Source: Candidatus Pantoea gossypiicola (GTDB lineage: Bacteria > Pseudomonadota > Gammaproteobacteria > Enterobacterales > Enterobacteriaceae). Taken from it: a stretch of DNA of 58,575 nucleotides. Shown here piece by piece: positions 43,608 to 52,567 of this stretch (positions are counted from its first letter, which is position 1; the number at the start of each line of letters is the position of its first letter). The stretch covers positions 1 to 58,575 of the forward strand of contig NZ_VWVM01000021.1 in NCBI RefSeq assembly GCF_008632075.1. The letters are read 5' to 3'. Made by a program: the position numbers and the translations under genes. The notes below the pieces were generated by a model. The model did not search any database, was not told the origin of the DNA, and was given only the letters and a program-made list of their open reading frames with translations.

Positions 43608-44567
43608 ATGAAACTTAAACAGATTCAGGCTATTAACTGGAACCGCATTCAGGATGATAAAGATCTTGAGGTGTGGAACCGTCTTACCAGCAACTTCTGG
43701 CTGCCGGAAAAGGTGCCGCTCTCCAACGATCTGCCCGGCTGGCAGACGCTGGATAAACAGCAGCAGCAGCTGACTATCCGGGTCTTTACCGGCCTGACGC
43801 TGCTCGACACCATCCAGAACGTGATCGGCGCGCCGGGACTGATTGAGGATGCGATTACCCCGCACGAAGAGGCAGTGCTGTCGAATATCAGCTTTATGGA
43901 AGCGGTACATGCCCGCTCCTACAGTTCGATTTTCTCTACCCTGTGTAACACGCAGGATGTGGATGCCGCCTACCAGTGGAGTGAAGAGAATGCGCCGCTG
44001 CAGAACAAAGCGCGCATCATCCTGGAACACTACCGCGCCGATGATCCGCTGAAGAAGAAGATCGCCAGCGTCTTTCTGGAGTCGTTCCTGTTCTATTCCG
44101 GCTTCTGGCTGCCGATGTACTGGTCGAGTCGCGGCAAGCTGACCAATACCGCAGACCTGATTCGCCTGATTATCCGTGATGAAGCGGTGCACGGTTACTA
44201 CATCGGCTACAAATATCAGCAGGCGCTGGCCGCCGCTGACGATTTGCGTCGCGAAGAGCTGCAACAGTTTGCCTATGATCTGCTGCTGGCGCTGTATGAG
44301 AACGAAGTCGCTTACACCGAAGCGCTCTATGGTGATGTCGGTTGGGTGGAAGAGGTGAAAACCTTCCTGCACTACAACGCCAACAAAGCGCTGATGAATC
44401 TGGGCTACGAGGCACTGTTCCCGGCGGAGCTGACGGCGGTCAATCCGGCCATTCTGTCGGCACTGTCACCCAACGCTGACGAGAACCACGACTTCTTCTC
44501 CGGCTCAGGCTCCTCCTATGTGATGGGGAAAGCGGTCGAAACTGAAGACGAAGACTGGAATTTCTGA
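43608..44567 (+). CDS. nrdF: Class Ib ribonucleotide reductase beta subunit
   Basis: 319 residues from the ATG at 43608, eight bases after nrdE. Ferritin-like helices carry the metal ligands (HEEAVLSNISFMEAVHARSY; IIRDEAVHGYYIGYKYQ) and radical Tyr. Last gene of the operon. In E. coli proVWX follows; here it does not. Confidence 0.96.
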   Translation: MKLKQIQAINWNRIQDDKDLEVWNRLTSNFWLPEKVPLSNDLPGWQTLDKQQQQLTIRVFTGLTLLDTIQNVIGAPGLIEDAITPHEEAVLSNISFMEAVHARSYSSIFSTLCNTQDVDAAYQWSEENAPLQNKARIILEHYRADDPLKKKIASVFLESFLFYSGFWLPMYWSSRGKLTNTADLIRLIIRDEAVHGYYIGYKYQQALAAADDLRREELQQFAYDLLLALYENEVAYTEALYGDVGWVEEVKTFLHYNANKALMNLGYEALFPAELTAVNPAILSALSPNADENHDFFSGSGSSYVMGKAVETEDEDWNF

Positions 44568-44584
44568 TGGTCGGGACGACCTGC

Positions 44585-44792
44585 GACAGCTGATAAAGAT
44601 GCTGGCTCAGGGAGCATACGCCTTCTGCAAAGACGCAAACGACGCCCTTTAAAGCGTGGCTCAGCGCGGGCGATTACGCACCTCATTCCTGAGGTGCGCC
44701 CGTAAACGGGCCAACACTTAGCGTTTTAGTCCATGGCCCGCGATGCTTTGCTACAGGCGTATGCTCCCTTCGCTTCAAACTTCTGAGCTGTC
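44585..44792. repeat. Long imperfect palindrome (about 208 bp) after nrdF
   Basis: Outer arms gacagct (44585) and agctgtc (44786-44792). Middle arms gggagcatacgcct (44610-44623) and aggcgtatgctccc (44755-44768) match over 14 bp. Inner arms are gcaaag/ctttgc, and a central hairpin has gcacctca...tgaggtgc. Arms are symmetrical, with short mismatched loops. No reading frame. It may be a miniature transposable element or an RNA. This fills most of the 44568-44957 gap. Confidence 0.7.
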
Positions 44793-44957
44793 TGTGAGAC
44801 GTTAAGCCCTGAGCCGTTAGTTGCCACAACCTTCTCAGGGCACACCTCCTCCACCATGGTTTAAACCTCTTGTTATAACTGGTATGGCCTGTTAATAATC
44901 ATGCGTGTGAAATAGTTTTTTGAGTTATTATTAACCTCAAATGATTATTAGCGACCG

Positions 44958-46154
44958 ATGCTGTTTATGAATGCGACTCGTCAGGGGCTGACGCCTGCTT
45001 TAGTGGTCCTGATGTCGGTAGCAACCGGCCTCTGCGTAGCCAGTAATTACTACGTTCAGCCACTGCTCAATACCATCGCCCAACAGTTTGATCTCTCTGT
45101 GAGCCTCGCCGGGTTTATTGTCACCACGGCGCAACTCGGCTACGCCTGCGGTCTGCTGTTGCTGGTGCCGCTGGGCGATCGCTTTGAACGACGCAGCCTG
45201 ATTGTGACGATGATCCTGCTGGCTGCGGCGGGCATGGTGATTACCGCCCTGTCGCACGCGTTCCTCTTTTTGCTGCTGGGTACGGTCATGACCGGCCTGT
45301 TCTCGGTCGCCGCACAAATTCTGGTACCGCTGGCCGCCACGCTAGCCGAGCCGGAGCGGCGCGGTAAAATTGTCGGAACGGTAATGAGCGGTCTGCTGTT
45401 GGGGATTCTGCTGGCACGTACCGTGGCAGGCGGCCTGGCGCAGATTGGCGGCTGGCGCACGGTCTACTGGACCGCCAGTCTGCTGATGGTGGTTATGGCG
45501 CTGGCGCTTTGGCGATCGTTGCCACGCGTAAAACAGTCAGTGCCCATGAGCTATCCGCAACTACTGGCTTCCATCTTTCGTCTGTATGCAGGCAATCGGG
45601 TGATCCGGACACGCGCCTGGACCGGCTGTCTCTCCTTTGCCAATTTCAGCCTGCTCTGGACCTCAATGGCCTTTCTGCTCTCCGGCGCGCCTTATCATTT
45701 TTCTGAGGGCAAGATTGGCTTGCTGGGATTAGTTGGTGCTGCGGGTGCGCTGGCCGCACGTCAGGCGGGTTCACTGGCCGACAAAGGTAAAGCGAAGCTG
45801 ACGACCCGACTGGGTCTGCTGCTAATGCTGCTGTCGTGGGCCGCCATTGCGTGGGGTGCGGAGCAGCTTGTGCCGCTGATCGTCGGCATTCTGCTGCTGG
45901 ATCTGGCGGTGCAGGCTGTCCATATAACCAATCAGAGCGTGATTTATGCGCAGATGCCGGAGGCGCGAAACCGTCTGAATGCCGGTTACATGACCAGCTA
46001 CTTTATCGGCGGTGCGGCGGGCTCGCTGCTCTCCGCTACCGCTTACCATCTTTGGGGCTGGTATGGCGTCTGTGGTGCTGGCGCGCTACTGACGCTGATT
46101 AATCTGCTGATTTGGGCAGAGGGATCGCGCTTTGAGCCGGAAAAAATCAACTGA
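44958..46154 (+). CDS. MFS transporter, YgaY-like
   Basis: 398 residues, 12 hydrophobic segments; LLLVPLGDRFERRSLI is the typical loop 2-3 motif. It resembles the drug/sugar efflux type represented by ygaY, which in E. coli K-12 is a pseudogene at the same place before mprA. The start could also be the ATG at 44967. Substrate unknown; being beside mprA-emrAB suggests efflux. Confidence 0.85.
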   Translation: MLFMNATRQGLTPALVVLMSVATGLCVASNYYVQPLLNTIAQQFDLSVSLAGFIVTTAQLGYACGLLLLVPLGDRFERRSLIVTMILLAAAGMVITALSHAFLFLLLGTVMTGLFSVAAQILVPLAATLAEPERRGKIVGTVMSGLLLGILLARTVAGGLAQIGGWRTVYWTASLLMVVMALALWRSLPRVKQSVPMSYPQLLASIFRLYAGNRVIRTRAWTGCLSFANFSLLWTSMAFLLSGAPYHFSEGKIGLLGLVGAAGALAARQAGSLADKGKAKLTTRLGLLLMLLSWAAIAWGAEQLVPLIVGILLLDLAVQAVHITNQSVIYAQMPEARNRLNAGYMTSYFIGGAAGSLLSATAYHLWGWYGVCGAGALLTLINLLIWAEGSRFEPEKIN

Positions 46155-46194
46155 AGGCTATCCGGACAACGCATTGCTCTGGTCACAAATGGTT

Positions 46195-46221
46195 AGGTTT
46201 GTTATGGTTAGCAACAAACCT
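46195..46221. promoter_or_regulatory. Perfect 9 bp inverted repeat upstream of mprA
   Basis: aggtttgtt and aacaaacct separated by nine bases. No T run, so an operator rather than a terminator is likely. The rest of 46155-46457 holds no gene and must contain the mprA promoter. Confidence 0.4.
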
Positions 46222-46457
46222 ATTCACTTCAGTTATTTTTCCTCGCGATATTAATAAATTTGCCCCCTTTTTGATAACGTCCTGGCACTGCGGCTGCCGC
46301 CGGGCGTACGGGTTTTTGACCCAGGGCCAGGGACTGGCCTGGAATACCTTTGATGGTGCAGCGTGCGAGTCTGTCAGCGATCGCCGGCTAAAAAGTGACT
46401 ACGCTTAGCCTGTCACCATAGTTATTATACAAGTTGCAATTAGTGAGGTTTTTTTTA

Positions 46458-46988
46458 ATGGAAAGTTCGTTTACTCCCATTGAGCAGATGCTAAACATCC
46501 GTGCCAATCGTCATAAGGATTTTCCGTTGCAGGAAATTATTCTGACGCGTCTCTGTATGCATATGCAGGGTAAACTGCTGGACAACCGCAATAAGATGCT
46601 GAAAGCACAGGGTATTAATGAGACCCTGTTTATGGCGCTGATTACGCTGGATGCGCAGGAAAATCACAGTATCCAGCCTTCTGAGCTCAGCTCTGCCCTT
46701 GGCTCTTCACGCACCAATGCTACGCGCATTGCTGATGAGCTGGAGAAGCGCGGCTGGATTGAGCGTCGCGAAAGCGATCACGACCGTCGCTGCCTGCATC
46801 TGCATCTGACCGATAAAGGCATGGAGTTCCTGCGTCAGTTGTTACCCCCTCAGCATCAGAGCCTGCAGTACCTCTGGTCGTCGCTGTCAGTCGAAGAGAA
46901 GTCTCAGCTCGAAGGTATCACCCGTAAGTTGCTTAATCGTCTTGATAAAATGGATGAAGATCAGTTGATCGCCTCGCTGTCCCGCTAA
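46458..46988 (+). CDS. mprA: MarR-family repressor MprA (EmrR)
   Basis: 176 residues from the ATG at 46458, same length as E. coli MprA. Winged helix: SELSSALGSSRTNATRIADE and the wing RRESDHDRRCLHLHLTDKG. It represses itself and emrAB; uncouplers and other hydrophobic drugs release it. Directly upstream of emrAB. ygaZH, which precede it in E. coli, are absent. Confidence 0.95.
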   Translation: MESSFTPIEQMLNIRANRHKDFPLQEIILTRLCMHMQGKLLDNRNKMLKAQGINETLFMALITLDAQENHSIQPSELSSALGSSRTNATRIADELEKRGWIERRESDHDRRCLHLHLTDKGMEFLRQLLPPQHQSLQYLWSSLSVEEKSQLEGITRKLLNRLDKMDEDQLIASLSR

Positions 46989-47138
46989 TAGCAATAAGTG
47001 CGACACAATCACCTGTCGGAATCGTTATTTTAGCTTCCTTTTTTATCTGGCCAGCGCTCAGTCGCTGGCTTTTTCGACTCGGGCGCAGGCAGAAAAGGAG
47101 TTCTGTCGCCCGACTAAATGGAAAATGTGGAGAAAGTC

Positions 47139-48311
47139 ATGAGTGCAACGGCAGAAGCACAAAGCCCGCAACCGTCAGCCAGCAAAAAGAAGAAGCGCAA
47201 AAGTGTGCTCATTGTGCTGGCGCTGATCTTTGTGCTGATTGGTATTGCCTGGGGCGTTTACTGGTTCCTGGTCCTGCGCCATTTTCAGGAAACCGATGAC
47301 GCCTACGTTGCGGGCAATCAGGTGCAGGTGATGGCCCAGGTCTCCGGTAGCGTGAATAAGGTCTGGTTTGAAGATACCGATTTCGTCAAAAAAGGCGATG
47401 TGCTGGTTTCACTCGATAAGACCGATGCCGAGCAGGCGTTTGAAAAAGCACAGACGGCTCTGGCCACCAGCGTGCGTCAGACACATCAGCTGATGATCAA
47501 TGGCAAACAGTATCAGGCCAGCATCACGCTGCAGCAGACCGCCCTGGCACAGGCAGAGGCGGATCTGAAACGCCGTGAGCCGTTAGGAGCAGCCAACCTG
47601 ATTGGCCGTGAAGAGTTGCAGCACGCGCGTGATGCCGTTGCAACGGCTAAAGCGCAGCTGGACGTGGCCATTCAGCAATACAATGCCAATCAGGCGATGA
47701 TCCTCAACACCTCGCTGGAAAATCAGCCTGCCGTGCAACAGAGCGCAGCTGAACTGCGTGACGCCTGGCTGGCGCTGCAGCGCACCGAAATCCGCAGCCC
47801 GATGGATGGCTTTGTCTCCCGTCGCAGCGTACAGGTCGGTTCGCAAATCTCTACCAGCACCCCGTTGCTGGCTGTCGTACCTGCCACCAATCTGTGGGTC
47901 GATGCGAATTTCAAAGAGACGCAGCTGGCAGGTGTCCGTATCGGTCAGCCTGCCACCGTGGTCGCCGACATCTACGGTGACGAAGTGGTTTATCAGGGCA
48001 AAGTCGTGGGTCTGGATATGGGCACCGGCAGCGCCTTCTCTTTGCTGCCAGCACAGAACGCCACCGGTAACTGGATTAAAGTGGTTCAGCGTCTGCCGGT
48101 TCGTATCGAACTGAATCAGGACGATATCGCCAGACATCCGCTGCGCATCGGCCTCTCCACGCTGGTTAAAATCGACACCACCAGCAAAGAGGGTAGTGCG
48201 CTCGCCACCAGCGCCCGTCAGCAGGCCGCTTACAGCAGTAATGCTCTGGCGATTGACCTTGCGCCGGTCAATCAGCTGATCACCGATATCGTCCGCGCCA
48301 ACGCCGGATGA
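47139..48311 (+). CDS. emrA: Multidrug efflux membrane-fusion protein EmrA
   Basis: 390 residues from the ATG at 47139 (RBS ggag), with an alternative ATG seven codons upstream. N-terminal membrane anchor (about 25-47), then biotinyl-like and long helical hairpin regions (LIGREELQHARDAVATAKAQ), ending LAPVNQLITDIV as in E. coli. Links EmrB to TolC for efflux of CCCP, nalidixic acid and similar compounds. Confidence 0.95.
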   Translation: MSATAEAQSPQPSASKKKKRKSVLIVLALIFVLIGIAWGVYWFLVLRHFQETDDAYVAGNQVQVMAQVSGSVNKVWFEDTDFVKKGDVLVSLDKTDAEQAFEKAQTALATSVRQTHQLMINGKQYQASITLQQTALAQAEADLKRREPLGAANLIGREELQHARDAVATAKAQLDVAIQQYNANQAMILNTSLENQPAVQQSAAELRDAWLALQRTEIRSPMDGFVSRRSVQVGSQISTSTPLLAVVPATNLWVDANFKETQLAGVRIGQPATVVADIYGDEVVYQGKVVGLDMGTGSAFSLLPAQNATGNWIKVVQRLPVRIELNQDDIARHPLRIGLSTLVKIDTTSKEGSALATSARQQAAYSSNALAIDLAPVNQLITDIVRANAG

Positions 48312-48327
48312 TGACGCGGAGGCTGTA

Positions 48328-49869
48328 ATGGCACAAAAACCGCTTGAAGGGATGCCGCTGGTCCTGATGACCATTGCGCTGTCGCTGGCGACGTTCATGC
48401 AGGTTCTGGACTCGACCATCGCCAACGTGGCTATCCCCACCATTGCCGGGAATCTGGGGGCGTCGAACTCTCAGGGCACCTGGGTGATCACCTCGTTTGG
48501 CGTCGCCAATGCGATTTCTATCCCCCTGACCGGCTGGCTGGCAAAACGCATTGGTGAAGTGAAGCTCTTCACCTGGTCGACTATTCTGTTTGCCATCGCC
48601 TCCTGGGCGTGCGGCATGTCAGATAGCCTGGAGATGCTGATCTTCTTCCGCGTCATTCAGGGGATCGTCGCGGGTCCATTGATTCCGCTGTCGCAAAGTC
48701 TGCTGCTCAACAATTATCCCCCGGCCAAACGGAGTGTTGCGCTGTCGCTGTGGGCGATGACAGTGATCGTGGCACCGATCTGTGGCCCGATACTGGGTGG
48801 CTGGATCAGTGATAACTATCACTGGGGCTGGATCTTCTTTATCAACGTGCCGATTGGTGTGGCAGTAGTCATACTGACGCTGCAAACCCTGCGTGGCCGG
48901 GAAACCAAAACCGAAATCCGCCGGATCGACATGGTCGGGCTGGTGCTGCTGGTGGTGGGAATCGGCTGTCTGCAGGTGATGCTGGATCGCGGAAAGGAGC
49001 TCGACTGGTTTAGTTCGACAGAGATTATCGTGCTGGGGGTCGTGGCCCTGATTGCGCTGTCAGTCCTGCTGGTGTGGGAGCTGACGGACGATCACCCGAT
49101 CATTGACCTGTCGCTGTTTAAGTCGCGCAACTTCACCATCGGCTGCCTGTCGATCAGCCTGGCTTATATGCTCTACTTCGGCTCGATAGTCCTGTTGCCG
49201 CAGCTGCTGCAGGAGGTTTACGGGTATACCGCAACCTGGGCAGGTCTGGCATCTGCGCCGGTGGGGATTTTGCCGGTGATCCTGTCGCCGATCATTGGTC
49301 GCTTCGCCCATAAGCTCGACATGCGGCGGCTGGTTACGTTCAGCTTCATTATGTATGCCGTCTGCTTCTACTGGCGTGCTTATACGTTTGAACCGGGGAT
49401 GGACTTTGGTGCTTCAGCCTGGCCGCAGTTTATTCAGGGTTTTGCCGTGGCCTGTTTCTTTATGCCGCTGACCACCATTACGCTGTCGGGACTGCCACCG
49501 GAGCGCATGGCTGCCGCATCCAGCCTGTCGAACTTTCTGCGAACCTTTGCCGGTTCAGTGGGAACATCGATTACCACTACCATGTGGACGAACCGCGAGT
49601 CGATGCATCATAGCTATCTGACGGAGTCGATTACCCCGTACAACGTTAATTCACAGCAGATGTATAGCCAGCTTGAAAGCCTGGGGATGACGCAGCAGCA
49701 GGCATCAGCTTATATCGCACAGCAGATTACCAATCAGGGACTGATTATTTCAGCGAATGAGATCTTCTGGGCGTCGGCGGGGGTCTTTTTAATCCTGCTG
49801 GTGCTGATCTGGTTTGCCCGCCCGCCGTTTGGCGCAGGCGGTGGTGGTGGTGGTGGCGGTGCGCACTGA
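48328..49869 (+). CDS. emrB: Multidrug efflux MFS transporter EmrB
   Basis: 513 residues, 14 membrane segments of the DHA2 family; signature LDSTIANVAIPTIAGNLGAS. Starts 16 bases after emrA. The C-terminus ends in a run of eight or more glycines encoded by ggt/ggc repeats, a place prone to slippage. A terminator follows at once. Confidence 0.95.
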   Translation: MAQKPLEGMPLVLMTIALSLATFMQVLDSTIANVAIPTIAGNLGASNSQGTWVITSFGVANAISIPLTGWLAKRIGEVKLFTWSTILFAIASWACGMSDSLEMLIFFRVIQGIVAGPLIPLSQSLLLNNYPPAKRSVALSLWAMTVIVAPICGPILGGWISDNYHWGWIFFINVPIGVAVVILTLQTLRGRETKTEIRRIDMVGLVLLVVGIGCLQVMLDRGKELDWFSSTEIIVLGVVALIALSVLLVWELTDDHPIIDLSLFKSRNFTIGCLSISLAYMLYFGSIVLLPQLLQEVYGYTATWAGLASAPVGILPVILSPIIGRFAHKLDMRRLVTFSFIMYAVCFYWRAYTFEPGMDFGASAWPQFIQGFAVACFFMPLTTITLSGLPPERMAAASSLSNFLRTFAGSVGTSITTTMWTNRESMHHSYLTESITPYNVNSQQMYSQLESLGMTQQQASAYIAQQITNQGLIISANEIFWASAGVFLILLVLIWFARPPFGAGGGGGGGGAH

Positions 49870-49880
49870 TGTCACACAGC

Positions 49881-49907
49881 AAAACGGGCCTTTCGGCCCG
49901 TTTTTTT
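49881..49907. terminator. Bidirectional terminator between emrB and yfiF
   Basis: aaaacgggcc-ttt-cggcccgttttttt gives T runs on both strands and overlaps the yfiF stop codon. Confidence 0.9.
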
Positions 49908-51090
49908 ATGCGTTCTGACGCCACCATTCGGCGAGCAGTACGCCGGTTGCGACTGAGACGTTGAGACTTTCTACGTTACCGGTGCCGCCAATTGACAGGC
50001 TCATGTCACCCTGTTTGAACGCGGTGTCAGAAAGACCTTCACGCTCCTGGCCTAACACCAGCACCATTTTCTCCGGCAGCTGAGCCTGCGCCAGCGGCGT
50101 GCCCTGATGGCTGGAGGTGGTCACGATGGTGTAACCCGCTTTACGGAACGCTTCCAGACCTTCACTGAAGGTTGCGCCGCTAATCGCCTGCACATGCTCA
50201 GCGCCGCCTTCTGCGGTACGCACGGCTGCACCTGACTCCAGCAGTGAAGCATCATTCACCAGCAAACCTTTTACGCCAAAGTGCGCGCAGCTGCGCATAA
50301 TCGCACCGAGGTTATGCGGGTTGCTGACATCTTCCAGTGCCAGTACGCAATCTTTCGTATTCGCCTGGCTCAGCCATTCAGACACCGCCATGCCCATACG
50401 CTTTTTGATCAGGAAGCAGACGCCACCATGATGTTCAGTACCTGACGCTTTGGTGATCTCAGCATCTTCAACCACATGATAGGCTTTGCGGTTAGCGGCC
50501 AGCCAGCGCAGCGCTTCGCGAAAACGTGGTGTGACTTCCTGCACGAACCAGGCGCGAACAATCGCTTCCGGACGGCTCTGGAACAGCGCCTGGCAGGCGT
50601 TTTCGCCATAGACGCGTGTCTCTTCGTTACGCTGACGACGAATCTGCTCAGGATCAACGAAGCTCTTGCCACTGATGCCGCCGTGATCCGGCTTATCGCT
50701 CTCAGGCGATGACGCACGATCGGCGGATGGTGCGCGTGACACGGTGCGCCACGGGGAGTCGCTGCTGCCATAGGCACCGCGGCTGTCATCGCCACGATCG
50801 TTGCGGCGACCTGCGCCATCGTCTGAACGGCGTGGTGCGCCACGTCCGCCTTCATCACGACGCGGTGAACTGCTGCGACCGGTGTCGTCACTGCGACGAC
50901 CAGCGGAGCGACCGCCTTCCTGACTGCGTTCAGAGCGGGGGCCAGATGAACGACGATTATCATCCTGGCGGGCAGCAGAGTGACCACCTTTGCCTGTACG
51001 AGGATTCGGCGCGCGCGCGCTTTTATCGTCCTCGCCACGCACGTACATCACCTTAACTTTGCCGCTCTTGCCTTTATATTCGTCGTTCAT
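49906..51090 (-). CDS. yfiF: SpoU-family tRNA/rRNA methyltransferase YfiF
   Basis: 394 residues from the ATG at 51090 (RBS gaaga). The N-terminal third (about 20-140) is a low-complexity Arg/Ser/Gly/Asp-rich tail; then the L30e-like substrate domain (YGENACQALFQSRPEAIVRA) and the SPOUT knot domain with SNPHNLGAIMRSC, LVLGQEREGLS and NVSVATGVLL. Expected to 2'-O-methylate RNA; target unknown. Divergent from trxC, as in E. coli. Confidence 0.92.
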   Translation of the reverse strand: MNDEYKGKSGKVKVMYVRGEDDKSARAPNPRTGKGGHSAARQDDNRRSSGPRSERSQEGGRSAGRRSDDTGRSSSPRRDEGGRGAPRRSDDGAGRRNDRGDDSRGAYGSSDSPWRTVSRAPSADRASSPESDKPDHGGISGKSFVDPEQIRRQRNEETRVYGENACQALFQSRPEAIVRAWFVQEVTPRFREALRWLAANRKAYHVVEDAEITKASGTEHHGGVCFLIKKRMGMAVSEWLSQANTKDCVLALEDVSNPHNLGAIMRSCAHFGVKGLLVNDASLLESGAAVRTAEGGAEHVQAISGATFSEGLEAFRKAGYTIVTTSSHQGTPLAQAQLPEKMVLVLGQEREGLSDTAFKQGDMSLSIGGTGNVESLNVSVATGVLLAEWWRQNA

Positions 51091-51249
51091 CTCTTCCTCC
51101 TGCATTCAGAGCGCGCAGATTACCTGATGTGCTGGCGCTTAGCTATCAACTATTGAACCTATAGAGCAATCCAGATTGAGCGAAAATCCCCCCCCTTCCA
51201 TAATGAACAACTATTACCAGACTGACACTTTTCAACATCAGAGGTTCTT

Positions 51250-51669
51250 ATGAATACGGTATGCGCTTCCTGTCAGGCAACCAATCGCGTTCCTGACGAA
51301 CGCCTTGCCGACGTGGCGAAATGTGGTCGCTGTGGAAATGAGCTGTTCGATGGCGAAGTGGTGAATGCCACCAGCGCCAACTTTGACAAATATCTGCAGG
51401 ATGATCTGCCGGTGGTGATCGATTTCTGGGCACCCTGGTGCGGTCCCTGCGTCAATTTTGCGCCCGTGTTTAAAGATGTCGCCAGTGAACGCAGCGGCAA
51501 GGTCCGCTTTATTAAAGTGAACACTGAAGCAGAACCGGCCCTGAGCGCCCGTTTCAACATTCGCAGTATCCCGACCATCATGCTGTTTAAAAATGGCGAG
51601 CGGGTAGACATGCTGAACGGTGCTATGCCCAAAGCGCCGTTTAACGAATGGCTCGACGAATCACTTTAA
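51250..51669 (+). CDS. trxC: Thioredoxin 2
   Basis: 139 residues. The N-terminal zinc domain has C5, C8, C25, C28; the thioredoxin domain has WCGPC. Zinc-regulated disulfide reductase induced by OxyR in E. coli. Same length as E. coli TrxC and same neighbours. Confidence 0.97.
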   Translation: MNTVCASCQATNRVPDERLADVAKCGRCGNELFDGEVVNATSANFDKYLQDDLPVVIDFWAPWCGPCVNFAPVFKDVASERSGKVRFIKVNTEAEPALSARFNIRSIPTIMLFKNGERVDMLNGAMPKAPFNEWLDESL

Positions 51670-51750
51670 ACTTCAAAGGCCAGCCAGTCTGGCCTTTTCC
51701 TTTTCATCTGCGCTTCGATTACACTGACGTTTTTCCTGCCCTGAATACTC

Positions 51751-52428
51751 ATGTCTGATAATGCCGTTTTGCGCTTGCGCACCCAACGCCTGGCCCGTGC
51801 CACCCGTCCCTTCCTCGCTCGGGGGAATCGGGTGATTCGCTGCCAGGGCTGCCTGCTGCCAGAGGCCAACTGTCTCTGCAGCCAGATTGCACCGCAGTCT
51901 GCCCGGAGTCGCTTCTGCCTGGTGATGTTTGATACCGAGCCAATGAAGCCGAGCAACACCGGCCGTCTGATTGCCGATATTTTGCCGGATACCCAGGCAT
52001 TTGGCTGGTCACGCACCGAGCCGGATCCGCTGCTGCTGGCGGCCGTGCGCAATCCCGATTATCAGCCGCTGGTGGTCTTTCCGGCCGCTTATGCCGATCC
52101 TGGTCGTGAAGTGCTGACAACGCCGCCGGCCAGCGGCAAGCCGCCGCTGTTTATTATGCTGGATGGCACCTGGACCGAAGCACGCAAGATGTTTCGCAAA
52201 AGTCCCTGGCTCGACGCCCTGCCAGTGATGTCGCTGGATGTCAGTACGCCTTCGCGCTATACGCTGCGTGAAGCCCACGGCGAAGGTCAGCACTGCACCG
52301 CTGAAGTGGCGACGGCGCTACTGGCACAGGCGGGCGATTGGCTGGCGGCAGAGGCGTTATCTCACCATTTCGATCGGTTCCGCACGGCTTACCTGGCAGG
52401 AAAACCGCATCACGCTGGACAGGCTTAA
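51751..52428 (+). CDS. tapT: tRNA-uridine aminocarboxypropyltransferase
   Basis: 225 residues of the DTW family: the cysteine cluster RCQGCLLPEANCLCSQ near the N-terminus, the S-adenosylmethionine region MKPSNTGRLIADILPD, and DGTWTEARKMF. Makes acp3U47 in tRNA (formerly yfiP). Lies between trxC and patZ, as in E. coli. Confidence 0.93.
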   Translation: MSDNAVLRLRTQRLARATRPFLARGNRVIRCQGCLLPEANCLCSQIAPQSARSRFCLVMFDTEPMKPSNTGRLIADILPDTQAFGWSRTEPDPLLLAAVRNPDYQPLVVFPAAYADPGREVLTTPPASGKPPLFIMLDGTWTEARKMFRKSPWLDALPVMSLDVSTPSRYTLREAHGEGQHCTAEVATALLAQAGDWLAAEALSHHFDRFRTAYLAGKPHHAGQA

Positions 52429-52567
52429 CCGTATCTCTCTCCGGCTGGCTGGTGTGAGCCTGCCCTGACAGTTTCCAGGATCCGGATGTTCAGCCTGCGA
52501 TCTGCCCGGAAGCACGGCCAGCAAAAAGCGTTTACAATCACGCAAATCCCGATCTCTGGAGGGCGAG

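Noticed and set aside
50409..51038. 209-codon frame on the minus strand in the yfiF N-terminal region
   Set aside because: A shadow of the repetitive Arg/Ser-rich tail of yfiF (same strand, other frame).
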